Part shown: piece after piece, positions 27,405-35,866 of the stretch
Numbering within the stretch: position 1 is the stretch's first letter
How the letters are laid out: each line of letters starts with the position of its first letter
DNA from: Streptomyces spinosisporus
Lineage (GTDB): Bacteria > Actinomycetota > Actinomycetes > Streptomycetales > Streptomycetaceae
Assembly: GCF_022698145.1 (NCBI RefSeq)
Contig: NZ_JALDAX010000001.1
Location: 248,001 to 312,000 of the forward strand
Reading direction: 5' to 3'
DNA length: 64,000 nucleotides
Translations under genes and position numbers: made by a program
The notes under the pieces: model-generated
Database searches by the model: none
The model's input: only the letters and a program-made list of their open reading frames with translations
Told to the model about the DNA's origin: nothing

Positions 27405-27443
27405 GCGGGCCCGGGGCGGATCCTCCATCCGCCCCGGGCCCGC
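27405..27443. terminator. Strong bidirectional hairpin between the transporter operon and conservon 1
   Basis: A perfect 17-bp stem: GCGGGCCCGGGGCGGAT (27405-27421) and its complement (27427-27443), loop CCTCC. No T-run, as is usual in Streptomyces. Confidence 0.8.
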
Positions 27444-27467
27444 ACCCTTCTCACCGCCGCGTGCGCG

Positions 27468-28070
27468 TCACGCCTCCGTGCGGGCCAGCGCCTGCTCCAG
27501 TACGACGAGCAGCGCGTCCCGCACCGAGCCCCGCTCGCGCGCGTCGAACACCACCACCGGGACGCGCTCGGCGACGTCGAGCGCCCAGCGCACCTCCTCC
27601 AGGCTGTGCTCCACCTTCCCGTCGAAGGCGTTGACGGCGACGGCGAACGGGATCTGCCGGTGCTCGAAGTAGTCGACGGCCGCGTAGCAGTCGTCGAGGC
27701 GGCGGGTGTCCACGATGACCAGGCCGCCGACCGCGCCCTCCACGATGTCGTCCCACATGAACCCGAACCGCTCCTGGCCGGGCGTGCCGAACAGATACAG
27801 CTTCAGGGTCGGGTCGATGGTGATGCAGCCGAAGTCCATCGCCACCGTGGTCGTGGTCTTGCGCGGGGTGTGGCTCAGATCGTCCACGCCCGCCGCGACC
27901 TCCGTGATGGCGGCCTCGGTCGTCAGCGGCTCGATCTCGGAGATGGAGCCGACGGCGGTGGTCTTGCCCACGCCGAAACCGCCCGCGATCACCAGCTTCA
28001 CCGGCAGCGGTGGTCTGACGGCGGCCACCGGGGCGGCCGCGACGCGCGCGGCCGGATCAGTCCGAGTCAC
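27468..28070 (-). CDS. cvnD: Conservon small GTPase-like protein CvnD
   Basis: 200 aa. Ras-like NTPase: P-loop IAGGFGVGKTTAVG, LFGTPGQERFGFMWDDI in the switch II place, and VNAFDG where G4 would be. CvnD proteins work with the CvnA sensor kinase, CvnB roadblock and CvnC at the membrane, in a G-protein-like switch. GTG 28070 lies inside the cvnC gene, which it overlaps by 14 bp. Fourth and last gene of conservon 1. No P450 gene (CvnE) follows, unlike some conservons. Confidence 0.92.
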   Translation of the reverse strand: MTRTDPAARVAAAPVAAVRPPLPVKLVIAGGFGVGKTTAVGSISEIEPLTTEAAITEVAAGVDDLSHTPRKTTTTVAMDFGCITIDPTLKLYLFGTPGQERFGFMWDDIVEGAVGGLVIVDTRRLDDCYAAVDYFEHRQIPFAVAVNAFDGKVEHSLEEVRWALDVAERVPVVVFDARERGSVRDALLVVLEQALARTEA

Positions 28071-28473
28071 GGATTACCCCTCGGGAGTCGGGGATGGCAC
28101 GCAGGGCCTCGATGACCCTGCGCAGTACGGAGGCGTCGTGGATGACGCCGGAGTCGGGCACGTGCACCACCAGGTATCCGGCGGCGCGCAGATCCTCGGC
28201 GAGGACCCGGGCCACGTTCAGATGCAGCCGCAGCCGGGCCGCGAGTTCCGCGATGGACTGCGGCTGCCGGCAGGCGGCGACGATGTCGTGCTGCTCGAAG
28301 GAGAGCCCGTCGAGCACGGCGAGACCCTCGGTGGTCGCCACCACCTGGGTCTCGACCGGTACCGGCCGGCCGGCCGCCGTCGGCGCCACCCGGCCCGCGG
28401 TGACCAGGAACGGCCGTACGGCGGGGGCGGGGCCGACCGGGTCCGGGCCCGGAGGTGGGGTGCCGTCCGCCAT
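28057..28473 (-). CDS. cvnC: Conservon DUF742 protein CvnC
   Basis: 138 aa. DUF742 family: VRPFLVTAGRV near the N-terminus, then a winged-helix-like region IAELAARLRLHLNVARVLAEDLRAAGYLVVH. Short Pro-rich head. CvnC is part of the membrane complex with CvnA, B and D. Starts 22 nt after cvnB and overlaps cvnD. Confidence 0.9.
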   Translation of the reverse strand: MADGTPPPGPDPVGPAPAVRPFLVTAGRVAPTAAGRPVPVETQVVATTEGLAVLDGLSFEQHDIVAACRQPQSIAELAARLRLHLNVARVLAEDLRAAGYLVVHVPDSGVIHDASVLRRVIEALRAIPDSRGVIRDSD

Positions 28474-28495
28474 GAGGTCGTCGTCCGTCCCTCGC

Positions 28496-28975
28496 TCAGA
28501 GAGCCGTGGGGGAGCCGACGCTGTTCTTCAGCGCGAGCACCAGCTGCGGGCTGAGCGCGTTGCCGGCCCGGTTGGCGAACAGCGTCATCTCGTAGGCGAT
28601 GTTGCCCAGCTTGGCCTCCTTGTCGGTGACCACGCCGAGGACGGCGCCGCTGCCGATCGCGGAGACCAGGACGTGTCCGCCCTCCAGGTCGATGATGACC
28701 TTGTTGAGGCCGCCCAGGCCGTAGTTGCCGGACGCGCCGGCGGCCAGGCTGGTGATGCCGGAGACGATCGCGGCCAGCCGCTCGGAGTCCGCGTGCTCGC
28801 GCAGCTCGGAGACCGCGATCAGCAGTCCGTCCGAGGACACGGCGATGGCGTCCACGACACCCGCGGTCTCCGTGGCGAAACGATTGAGCAGCCAGGTGAA
28901 GTCGGCTGCAGCGGCCTGCAGTTCGGCATGCGTGGTGGCTCCCGCGTCGGGAGTGTCACCTGTCGACGTGCTCAC
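28496..28975 (-). CDS. cvnB: Conservon roadblock/LC7 protein CvnB
   Basis: 159 aa. Roadblock/LC7 domain: LLNRFATETAGVVDAIAVSSDGLLIAVS, then LAAIVSGITSLAAGASGNY and IIDLEGGHVLVSAIGSGAVLGV, with an extra C-terminal helix (LSPQLVLALKNSVGSPTAL). Roadblock proteins act on small GTPases, here CvnD. GTG 28975 overlaps the cvnA stop (GTGA). Confidence 0.92.
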   Translation of the reverse strand: MSTSTGDTPDAGATTHAELQAAAADFTWLLNRFATETAGVVDAIAVSSDGLLIAVSELREHADSERLAAIVSGITSLAAGASGNYGLGGLNKVIIDLEGGHVLVSAIGSGAVLGVVTDKEAKLGNIAYEMTLFANRAGNALSPQLVLALKNSVGSPTAL

Positions 28976-31900
28976 TGCTCGGCTCCTTCCGGGAGGTGGT
29001 TCTGGTCCTGCGGGTCGGTGGTCGCGGGCCGGCCGTCGGCGCTGTCGCGGTTCGCCCGCTCCACGGCCGCCTCGAACTCGTCGAGCGCGCTGCGTACGGC
29101 GTCCGGGTCGGCGGGGCGCGGGGCCTGCCGCGCCGCGTGCTGGGCGGCGTCGACGGTCGTACGAAGAGTGGCACCGCGGACGCGGCGGCGCAGCGGGCGG
29201 GAGGTGCCGTCGCCGGCCGGGGCGGACACCGTTGTCGCGCCGGATTCGGCCTCGGACGACGATACCTGCCGCTCAACCCTGTCCCGGCGGACGGGTGTTG
29301 CGTCCTCGGCGCGGCCGTGAGCCTCGGCTGCCGCCGGCTCACGGCGGGGCAGGCGCCGCGGCAGCGGCTTCGGCCGCCCACCGCTCGCGGAGACGTCATC
29401 CGCCACCCCGAAACCCTCCTCGACGGCAACGGACGGATGGGGGCCCGGCTCACCGCCGGGACGAGCACCGCGACCCGGAGCGTCCCCATGGTCTCCGGCA
29501 CCCACCGGGGTGCTTGCGGCACCTCGCGCCTGCGGGCCGATCCTCGGCGGCAGGGCGGCGGCCCCTGTGCCCGGGGTCTGCAAGTCTGCCTCGCCGGCCT
29601 TTGTGCCGGTGGTCGACGGCAGGTCGCCTGCACCTGGGGTGCCCGGGGCCGGCGCGCCGCTCGCGGCAGGCTGTGCGCCGGTGCCGGTGCCGGTGCCGGT
29701 GCCGGTGTCGGTGGTCGACGGCAGGCTTGTGGCGGCTGCTGCGCGGGGGGCCTGCGTGGTGCCTGCGGTGGCCCCCGTGCCGGGGGTCTGTGCGTCGGCC
29801 GCGGCAGCCCGCGTGCCCGGGGCGGACGGCAGGTCGCCTGCACCTGGGGTGCCCAGGGCCGGTGCGCCGCTCGCGGCAAGGTGGGTGTCGGTGGTCGGCG
29901 GCAGGCTTGCGGTGGCACCCGTGCCGATGGTCGGCGGGGTGCCTGCCGTGGTCCCCGTCGGTGCGCCGCTTGCGGCAGCACCCGTGTTGGGGGTGGGGGT
30001 CAGGGGGCTCATGGCCAGGAGGAGGGAGGACGGTACCGTCACCTCGGCCGTGAGGCCGCCCCCCGGGGTGCGGGAGAGTTCGACCGCGACGTCCCAGCGG
30101 CGCGCCAGGGTGCCGACCACGAACAGGCCGAGCACCTTCGTCGGCACCAGGTCGAGACGCTCGCGGCGGATCAGGCGGGCGTTCTCCTCGGCGAGCCGCT
30201 CGGCGCTCATGCCGAGGCCGTGGTCGGAGATGACGATGGTGGCGCCCCCCGACGGCGAGGCGTCCAGGCCGGAGGCGTCGCGTACGTACACCTCGACGGG
30301 GCTGCCCGCGGGCGAGAACGACACCGCGTTCTCCAGCAGTTCGGCGATCATCAGGGTCAGGTCGCCGATGATGTCCGGCTCCACCAGGACCTCGGTGCGC
30401 GCATGCAGCTGCACCCGCTGGAACCCCTCGATCTGACCGAGCGCCGCGCGCACCACGTTGGTGAGCGTGGTGGGCCCTGAGTCGAGGACGGTCTCGCGGA
30501 TGCCGGCGAGCAGCATCAGGCTGTCCGCGTTGCGGCGCAGACGCACCGCGATGTGGTCGATGGAGTAGAGCCGCTCCAGCAGCGCCGGGTCGGTCTCCCC
30601 GCGCTCCACCGCGTCGATCAGCGCGAGCTGGCGGGTGGTGAGGTTGCTGACGCGCCGGCCGACGTTGCCGAACATCTCGGCGACGTTGCGCCGGCTGAGC
30701 ACCTGCCGCTCCAGCAGCGCGATCGAGGTGGTCTGCACGCGGTTGAACACCTCGGCCAGCTCACCGATCTCGTCGCGCGCGGTGACCGGCATCTCGCGCA
30801 GCCTGGGCGGCCCCGCGTCCTCGGCGTCGTCGTCTGCGACGCGGGCGAGCTCGCGGCCCGCCACGTCGGCGACCTCCTGCGCGGCCCCGGTCAGGGCCTG
30901 CACCGGCCGCACCACCGAGCGGCGCACCAGCACCGAGAAGGCGAGCCACAGGACGAAGCCCAGCAGGGCCGCGGCCAGCAGCAGACCCGCGCGCCACCAC
31001 GCCTCGGTGGACGAGCGGTCCGCGGTGTCGGCGATCTGGTCGATCAGCGACGAGGTGATCTTCAGCCGGCCGGCCGCCTGTTGCGGATAGGCGGGGTAGT
31101 CGGCCAGCGCGTTCTGGAACGCCGCCTTGATCTGCGCCGGTGTGGTCGCCTGCAGGGTGCTGGGCGCGACCTGGAGCTCGGCGTAGGCCTCGGCGATCTT
31201 CTGCTGGGCGGCGCTGTGCTCGATGCCGGAGAGCTCGTCGGCCTGCCGCTCGGTGGCGAACCGCGCGAAGCGTTCCGCCTGGGTGGTGTAGAGCTGGTAC
31301 GCGCCCACGGCGGTGGTGAACTCGATCTGGGCGTTGGTGTCACCGGTCGTCGCGGAGAACACCCCGGTCTCGAAGGAGCCGTGCGCGGCGTCGGCGCGCA
31401 GCAGCGAGTCCAGCAGGTTGCCGGTGAAGGTGGCGGCGAGCCCCTCGTTGCGGTCCAGGCTCAGACCGGCGATCACGGTCCTGGCGGCGTTGTCGTAGGC
31501 CGGGTCGATATTGCTCGCGGGCAGATAGCTCTGCTCGACGGTGCCGCGCAGGCTGGTCAGGCCCTCGACCTCCTTGAGCGCCTGCGTCTCGCCGTCCGGC
31601 AGTGTGTCGCCGAAGCTGTCGCGCACCTTCGCGACCTGGGCGTCGACCGCCTTCTGCGCCTTGCGGTAGTCGGAGAGCGTGGACTTCGTGCCGCCGCCGG
31701 CCTCGTAGCGCACGGCGAGCAGGATCGCGAGCTGGTGCTCGGCCTCGATCTTGTTGACCAGGGAGGCGACCTGCTCGCTGTTGCGCACGAGGTCCGCGGC
31801 GGAGGCCGCGTCCCGGGCCTGGCCCACCTGGCCGGCGATCAGATAGGAGAGCAGGACGGCCACGACGGCGAGGGGGACGCCGACCAGAAGATTGAGCTTG

Positions 31901-31995
31901 CGACGGAAGGGCCACCGGTCGGCGAAGCCTCGTATGCCGCCCCTGGATGGCGACGGGGCCGGCCGGACCGGCGCGTCCACCTCGGTCGTGGACAC
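28972..31995 (-). CDS. cvnA: Conservon sensor kinase CvnA with repeat-rich C-terminal tail
   Basis: 1007 aa. TM1 near 30-50, an external nitrate/nitrite-sensor-like helical domain to about 310, TM2 near 320-345, HAMP, then an HATPase domain (LMIAELLENAVSFSPAGS, ISDHGLGMSAERLAE, LGLFVVGTLARRWDV). As in other CvnA proteins no classical H box is obvious. After about residue 660 comes an unstructured Gly/Thr/Ala/Pro tail with two 70-residue repeats. GTG 31995 follows a perfect AAGGAGGT with a short 3-4 nt gap. First gene of conservon 1, divergent from the binding-protein gene. The transmitted signal is unknown. Confidence 0.9.
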   Translation of the reverse strand: MSTTEVDAPVRPAPSPSRGGIRGFADRWPFRRKLNLLVGVPLAVVAVLLSYLIAGQVGQARDAASAADLVRNSEQVASLVNKIEAEHQLAILLAVRYEAGGGTKSTLSDYRKAQKAVDAQVAKVRDSFGDTLPDGETQALKEVEGLTSLRGTVEQSYLPASNIDPAYDNAARTVIAGLSLDRNEGLAATFTGNLLDSLLRADAAHGSFETGVFSATTGDTNAQIEFTTAVGAYQLYTTQAERFARFATERQADELSGIEHSAAQQKIAEAYAELQVAPSTLQATTPAQIKAAFQNALADYPAYPQQAAGRLKITSSLIDQIADTADRSSTEAWWRAGLLLAAALLGFVLWLAFSVLVRRSVVRPVQALTGAAQEVADVAGRELARVADDDAEDAGPPRLREMPVTARDEIGELAEVFNRVQTTSIALLERQVLSRRNVAEMFGNVGRRVSNLTTRQLALIDAVERGETDPALLERLYSIDHIAVRLRRNADSLMLLAGIRETVLDSGPTTLTNVVRAALGQIEGFQRVQLHARTEVLVEPDIIGDLTLMIAELLENAVSFSPAGSPVEVYVRDASGLDASPSGGATIVISDHGLGMSAERLAEENARLIRRERLDLVPTKVLGLFVVGTLARRWDVAVELSRTPGGGLTAEVTVPSSLLLAMSPLTPTPNTGAAASGAPTGTTAGTPPTIGTGATASLPPTTDTHLAASGAPALGTPGAGDLPSAPGTRAAAADAQTPGTGATAGTTQAPRAAAATSLPSTTDTGTGTGTGTGAQPAASGAPAPGTPGAGDLPSTTGTKAGEADLQTPGTGAAALPPRIGPQARGAASTPVGAGDHGDAPGRGARPGGEPGPHPSVAVEEGFGVADDVSASGGRPKPLPRRLPRREPAAAEAHGRAEDATPVRRDRVERQVSSSEAESGATTVSAPAGDGTSRPLRRRVRGATLRTTVDAAQHAARQAPRPADPDAVRSALDEFEAAVERANRDSADGRPATTDPQDQNHLPEGAEQ
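29572..29990. repeat. Two 210-bp imperfect tandem repeats and a GCCGGT hexamer run in cvnA
   Basis: Segment 29612-29673 recurs at 29822-29883 with few changes, an offset of 210 bp (70 codons); the similarity extends on both sides. Between them GCCGGT is repeated five times (29677-29706) and encodes alternating Gly-Thr. Confidence 0.75.
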
Positions 31996-32272
31996 CGGAC
32001 CTCCTTCATGAGGGGTCTCATCCCGCGCAACCACGCGGATGCGGATGATGACTGATTCTGATCGTTGGGGATGGTGCACGACGGCACCGCAGTGACCGCC
32101 GTGGCCGCGGTGACCGACGCCAACTGCCGTGAGACTACCGCCTCATTGAACGATCAAGACCGTCGCCCTAAGTCAAGAATCCATTACAAAGAGCCTCCGC
32201 TTCCCCGCTGATCTGTTCACACTGCATTCACAACCGATCACGCATTGAGGCCAATTGGTGACCGTGCTGGTC

Positions 32273-32302
32273 TTGACTGAGTAAGAACAGGCTGGATTGG
32301 AT
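32273..32302 (+). promoter_or_regulatory. Candidate promoter for the binding-protein gene
   Basis: TTGACT (32273-32278) and TTGGAT (32297-32302), 18 bp apart, 50 nt before GTG 32353. The 357-bp spacer 31996-32352 is the most AT-rich stretch of the window. It also contains TTGACT on the minus strand near 32170, which could serve cvnA. No gene is seen in it. Confidence 0.4.
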
Positions 32303-32352
32303 CAGTTCCAGAGTTTGCTTCTCATCAATCCCCCGAGTCCGGAACGGGAATC

Positions 32353-33309
32353 GTGACTTCCAACGCCCCACGCAGCAGGTCCCTCAAGAGCTACTCCGCG
32401 GCGGCCGTCGCGCTTGCCGCGACCACGGCCCTGCTGGCGGGATGTGGCTCCTCCGACGACGACAAGTCCTCCGACCCGCTCCAGGGCGGGAAGTCCGACG
32501 GCAAGACGGTGGTCGTCGGATCGAACAACTTCGCCGAGAGCATCCTGCTCGCCGACATCTACGGCGAGGCCCTGAAGGCCAAGGGCATCAAGGTCACCTA
32601 CAAGCCGAACATCGGCAGCCGCGAGACCACGTACGGGCTGCTGAAGAACGGCTCCATCACCGTGCTGCCGGAGTACAACGGCGCGCTGCTGGCCTACCTC
32701 GACCCGAAGGCCGCGCCGAAGACGGTCGAGGCCACCACGGCCGCGATCGAGGCGAAGCTGGACTCCAAGCTCACCCTGCTGGAGCCGGCCTCGGCGCAGA
32801 ACAAGGACTCCGTCACGCTCAACAAGGCCACGGCCGACAAGTACAAGCTGACGGACAAGTCCAGCATCGCGGACCTCAAGGACGTCGCCAAGGACCTGAC
32901 CATCGGTGCCTCGCCGGAGTTCCAGACCCGGCAGCAGGGCCTGGTGGGCCTGAAGTCCGTATACGGTCTGGAGTTCAAGGGCTTCAAGGCGCTGGACGCG
33001 GGCGGCCCGCTGACCCAGGCGGCGCTGAAGAAGAACACCGTGCAGGCCGCGGACATCTTCACCACGGACCCGACCATCGCCAAGGAGAAGTTCGTGGTCC
33101 TGCAGGACCCGAAGCTCCTCTTCGGCTTCGAGAACGTGCAGCCGCTGGTCTACAAGAGCGGTCTGTCCTCGGAGGGCGTCTCCGCCCTCAACGCGGTCTC
33201 GGCCAAGCTCGACACCGCGGCCCTGCTGGATCTGGACACCCAGCTGCAGGACAACAAGGACCCGCTGGACGTCGCCAAGGCCTGGCTGAAGTCGGCCGGC
33301 CTCGACTGA
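32353..33309 (+). CDS. opuCC: Quaternary-amine-binding lipoprotein
   Basis: 318 aa. Signal peptide with lipobox LLAGC (lipid-modified Cys31), then an OpuAC/ProX-type solute-binding domain. Landmarks are VVVGSNNFAESILLADIYGEAL near 55, NIGSRETTYGLLKNG, TVLPEYNGALLAYL, IGASPEFQTRQQGLVGLKSVYGL and AADIFTTDPTIA. It delivers glycine betaine, choline or carnitine-like solutes to the ATPase-permease complex. It stands alone on its own promoter, separated by conservon 1 from the other subunit genes. GTG 32353 has only a weak ACGGGAA nearby. Confidence 0.92.
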   Translation: MTSNAPRSRSLKSYSAAAVALAATTALLAGCGSSDDDKSSDPLQGGKSDGKTVVVGSNNFAESILLADIYGEALKAKGIKVTYKPNIGSRETTYGLLKNGSITVLPEYNGALLAYLDPKAAPKTVEATTAAIEAKLDSKLTLLEPASAQNKDSVTLNKATADKYKLTDKSSIADLKDVAKDLTIGASPEFQTRQQGLVGLKSVYGLEFKGFKALDAGGPLTQAALKKNTVQAADIFTTDPTIAKEKFVVLQDPKLLFGFENVQPLVYKSGLSSEGVSALNAVSAKLDTAALLDLDTQLQDNKDPLDVAKAWLKSAGLD

Positions 33310-33334
33310 TCGGCGTCGCAGGACGAGAGCATCA

Positions 33335-33361
33335 GGGTGCCCCCTCGCCGAGGGGGCACCC
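33335..33361. terminator. Bidirectional hairpin
   Basis: GGGTGCCCCCTC (33335-33346), loop GCC, and its perfect 12-bp complement (33350-33361) between convergent genes. Confidence 0.75.
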
Positions 33362-33388
33362 TTCGTCCGTCGGCGGCGGGTGCGGGCG

Positions 33389-34783
33389 TCAGTACCCCAC
33401 GCGGAACGTCGCGTCCTGCCGCTCCGTGGCGGTGGAGACCGGATCGATGCGCAGGGCGTAGTCGTAGTGGCGGATGTACCGGGTCGGGTTGTTGTACGAG
33501 CGGAACGACGCCCAGGACGCGTCCGCCAGACCCGCGGTCCGGTGGAACGTGGCGTCCGCGGTGAACGTCGAGGTGCCGTCGCTCTCGTCGAGCCGCAGCG
33601 CGTAGTCGTGGTGCCGCAGATAGCGGGTCGGGTAGTTGACCGACTGGAAGGACACCCCCGAGCTGTCGGCGAGGCCCGGCACCAGCTTCCACTGGGAGTC
33701 GGCGTACGGGTCGAAGGCGTACGCGTCGATCCGGCCGACGAAGTCGGCGTGGCGGACGTAGCGGTCCGGGTAGTTGTAGGACTTCAGCCGGTTCCAGGCG
33801 GGGGTGCCCCATTTGGCGAGCAGGTTGCCGTACTCGGCCATGGTGATCGGGTGGATGCCGCAGTGCTTGGAGTTGAGCGGCTGGGTGTACGTCCTCTGGT
33901 TGAGGGCGGTCCAGGTGCCGGCCGCCAGGCTGCTGCTCCGCCAGGCGTAGAAGACGCCGTTCGGCGACCAGGTGTCGCCCCACAGGTACCAGGTCGAGCC
34001 GGAGGTGAGGGACCTGACCAGGGTCGGGGCCTCGGTGCCGCCGTGTGAGACGGCGGTGCTGAACTCGGTGAAGCTGCCCGGGTCCAGTGAGGTCGAACGC
34101 GCGCCGACCAGCGTCGAGTTCTTCTTGAAGTAGAGGTAGTTGACGCCGTTCACGCCGACCGCCAGATCGCCGTCGATGACGTCGTAGCCCGGGTCGAAGA
34201 AGACCTGGGGGCTGCTCGCGGTGACGAAGTCGCTGGTGTGGTTGACCATGATCACGTTGTGGCCGCTGGAGTTCACGGCCGAGTAGATCACTCCGTACCG
34301 GCCGCGGCTCGCGTCCCAGTAGGCCTCCGGGGCCCAGCTGTGGGTGTTCATGTCGTGCAGCTTCATCCGCCGGTAGCCGGTGAAGGTGCGCAGGTCGGTG
34401 GAGTCCCAGACATGGATGTACTGGCTGACGTACGACCAGTCGGTGCCCAGCAGGTCGGTGGCGAGCACGACGAAGGTGCCGTCCTGCTTGCGCAGGACGA
34501 AGGGGTCGCGCAGACCGCCGGAGCCCGCGGTGGGGGTGGCGACCGGGTTGTTCTGGTTGAGCGGCGTCCACTCCAGGCCGTCGGTGCTGACGGCCAGGTG
34601 CAGGCCGTAGTTCGCGGCCAGCATGTCCGGCGACTCCGTGAAGTAGCACATGACGTACGCCGCGTCGGTGGCGGCCCGCGCGGTGCCCGCACCGAGGGCC
34701 AGTGCGCCGGTGCCGGCGATCGGGAGGGCCGCCGCCATGCCGAGGATGCGGCGGCGGGAGGGGTGGGGTCCTGTTGCGTCCAT
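33389..34783 (-). CDS. Secreted GH43-like glycosidase with AbfB (CBM42) arabinose-binding domain
   Basis: 464 aa. Twin-arginine signal (SRRRILGMAAALPIAG, cut after TARA near 38). The catalytic part (about 40-310) looks like a five-bladed propeller of the GH43 type, with GGLRDPFVLRKQDGTFVVLA, NTHSWAPEAYWD (general-acid-side motif) and FFDPGYDVIDGDLAV. The C-terminal 140 residues have three trefoil-like repeats (SFQSVNYPTRYLRHHDYALRL, SFRSYNNPTRYIRHYDYALRI), the AbfB arabinofuranose-binding fold. Likely releases arabinose from arabinoxylan or arabinan outside the cell. ATG 34783 has GGAGA 4 nt upstream. The kinase and importer that follow on the same strand may use its products. Confidence 0.85.
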   Translation of the reverse strand: MDATGPHPSRRRILGMAAALPIAGTGALALGAGTARAATDAAYVMCYFTESPDMLAANYGLHLAVSTDGLEWTPLNQNNPVATPTAGSGGLRDPFVLRKQDGTFVVLATDLLGTDWSYVSQYIHVWDSTDLRTFTGYRRMKLHDMNTHSWAPEAYWDASRGRYGVIYSAVNSSGHNVIMVNHTSDFVTASSPQVFFDPGYDVIDGDLAVGVNGVNYLYFKKNSTLVGARSTSLDPGSFTEFSTAVSHGGTEAPTLVRSLTSGSTWYLWGDTWSPNGVFYAWRSSSLAAGTWTALNQRTYTQPLNSKHCGIHPITMAEYGNLLAKWGTPAWNRLKSYNYPDRYVRHADFVGRIDAYAFDPYADSQWKLVPGLADSSGVSFQSVNYPTRYLRHHDYALRLDESDGTSTFTADATFHRTAGLADASWASFRSYNNPTRYIRHYDYALRIDPVSTATERQDATFRVGY

Positions 34784-34885
34784 CTGGTCTCCAGGGGCGT
34801 GGGTGCCGAGGGGCCTGGCGATCGATATGTCGAACAGAGTTCGGTAAATCGGTCAGAAGGTAGGGATGTGACGCGTGGGCGTCAA

Positions 34886-35866
34886 TCACACCGTCGTGCT
34901 TGGCCGGTTCTCGTCGTTCACATGTCCCGCGACCGTGGAGCTGCTGTGTGGATCGAGCTCCGCCCGTGCCCGAGCCGCCGCCCCGACCGCCACCGCGTCA
35001 CCGCCGAGGCCCGCGGGCAGGACCGTCAACGGGCGGCCGCTGACCGGGGGTTCGGCGGCCAGGGCCCGCCGGATCGACGGCTCCACCAGCGACCAGGAAC
35101 GGCTGACGCCCCCGCCGATCACAAAGGTGGTGACGTCCAGCAGGCCCGCCGTGATCAGCAGCGCACGGGCCACACCGGCGCCCGCGGCCTCGTACACGGC
35201 GAGCGCGTCCGCGTCCCCCAGCGCCGCCGACTCGGCCACCCCGCGGGCGCTGACGGACCGGCCGGTGCGCTCGCCGTAGCGGGCGGCGATGGAGCGGCCC
35301 GACGCGAGGGTCTCCAGATGACCGCGGCCGCCGCAGGTGCACGGCAGATCACCGAAGCCCGGCACATGCCCGATCTCGCCGGCCGCCCCGTGCGGCCCCT
35401 CGTACAGTCCCCCTTCCAGCCACAGCGCCCCGCCGACCCCGGTGCCCAGCGTCATGCCGAGCACATGCGGTACGCCCGCCACCACACCGGCCGCCGCCTC
35501 GCCGCGCAGGAACGCGTTGACGTCGTTGTCGAGGAACGCCGGTACGCCCAGCGCCCGTTCGATCTCCGCGCTCACCTCGAACCCGGCCCAGTCGCGGAAG
35601 GAGTCGCTGGCCACCAGGATCCGCCCGGCCCGCGCGTCCACCACCCCGGCCGCCCCGACCCCCACGGCGAGCAGCCGCGCCGGCGTACGGTCCAGCAGGC
35701 GCCGTACGCACGCAAGGGCGGCGCCCACCATCGCCGCCCCGCCGTCGGCCGCCGGGGTCGGCACCTCCAGCCGGTCGACGATGCCGAAGTCCTCCGCGCA
35801 CAGGACCACCTGGGTGGTCGTGCCGCCGATGTCGACGCCCGCGATCACCTCGGGACCTCGTGTCAC
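34886..35866 (-). CDS. ROK-family sugar kinase
   Basis: 326 aa. ATP-binding DIGGTTTQVVL, catalytic Asp in FLDNDVNAFLRGE, and LGTGVGGALWLEGGLYEGPHGAAGEIGHV. The zinc motif is CTCGGRGHLE: the third cysteine of the usual CxCGxxGCxE is His here. Sugar phosphorylation after uptake is likely; glucose, GlcNAc or mannose-type substrates are all possible. GTG 35866 overlaps the ATPase gene stop (GTGA), so it is the last gene of the importer operon. Confidence 0.9.
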   Translation of the reverse strand: MTRGPEVIAGVDIGGTTTQVVLCAEDFGIVDRLEVPTPAADGGAAMVGAALACVRRLLDRTPARLLAVGVGAAGVVDARAGRILVASDSFRDWAGFEVSAEIERALGVPAFLDNDVNAFLRGEAAAGVVAGVPHVLGMTLGTGVGGALWLEGGLYEGPHGAAGEIGHVPGFGDLPCTCGGRGHLETLASGRSIAARYGERTGRSVSARGVAESAALGDADALAVYEAAGAGVARALLITAGLLDVTTFVIGGGVSRSWSLVEPSIRRALAAEPPVSGRPLTVLPAGLGGDAVAVGAAARARAELDPHSSSTVAGHVNDENRPSTTV

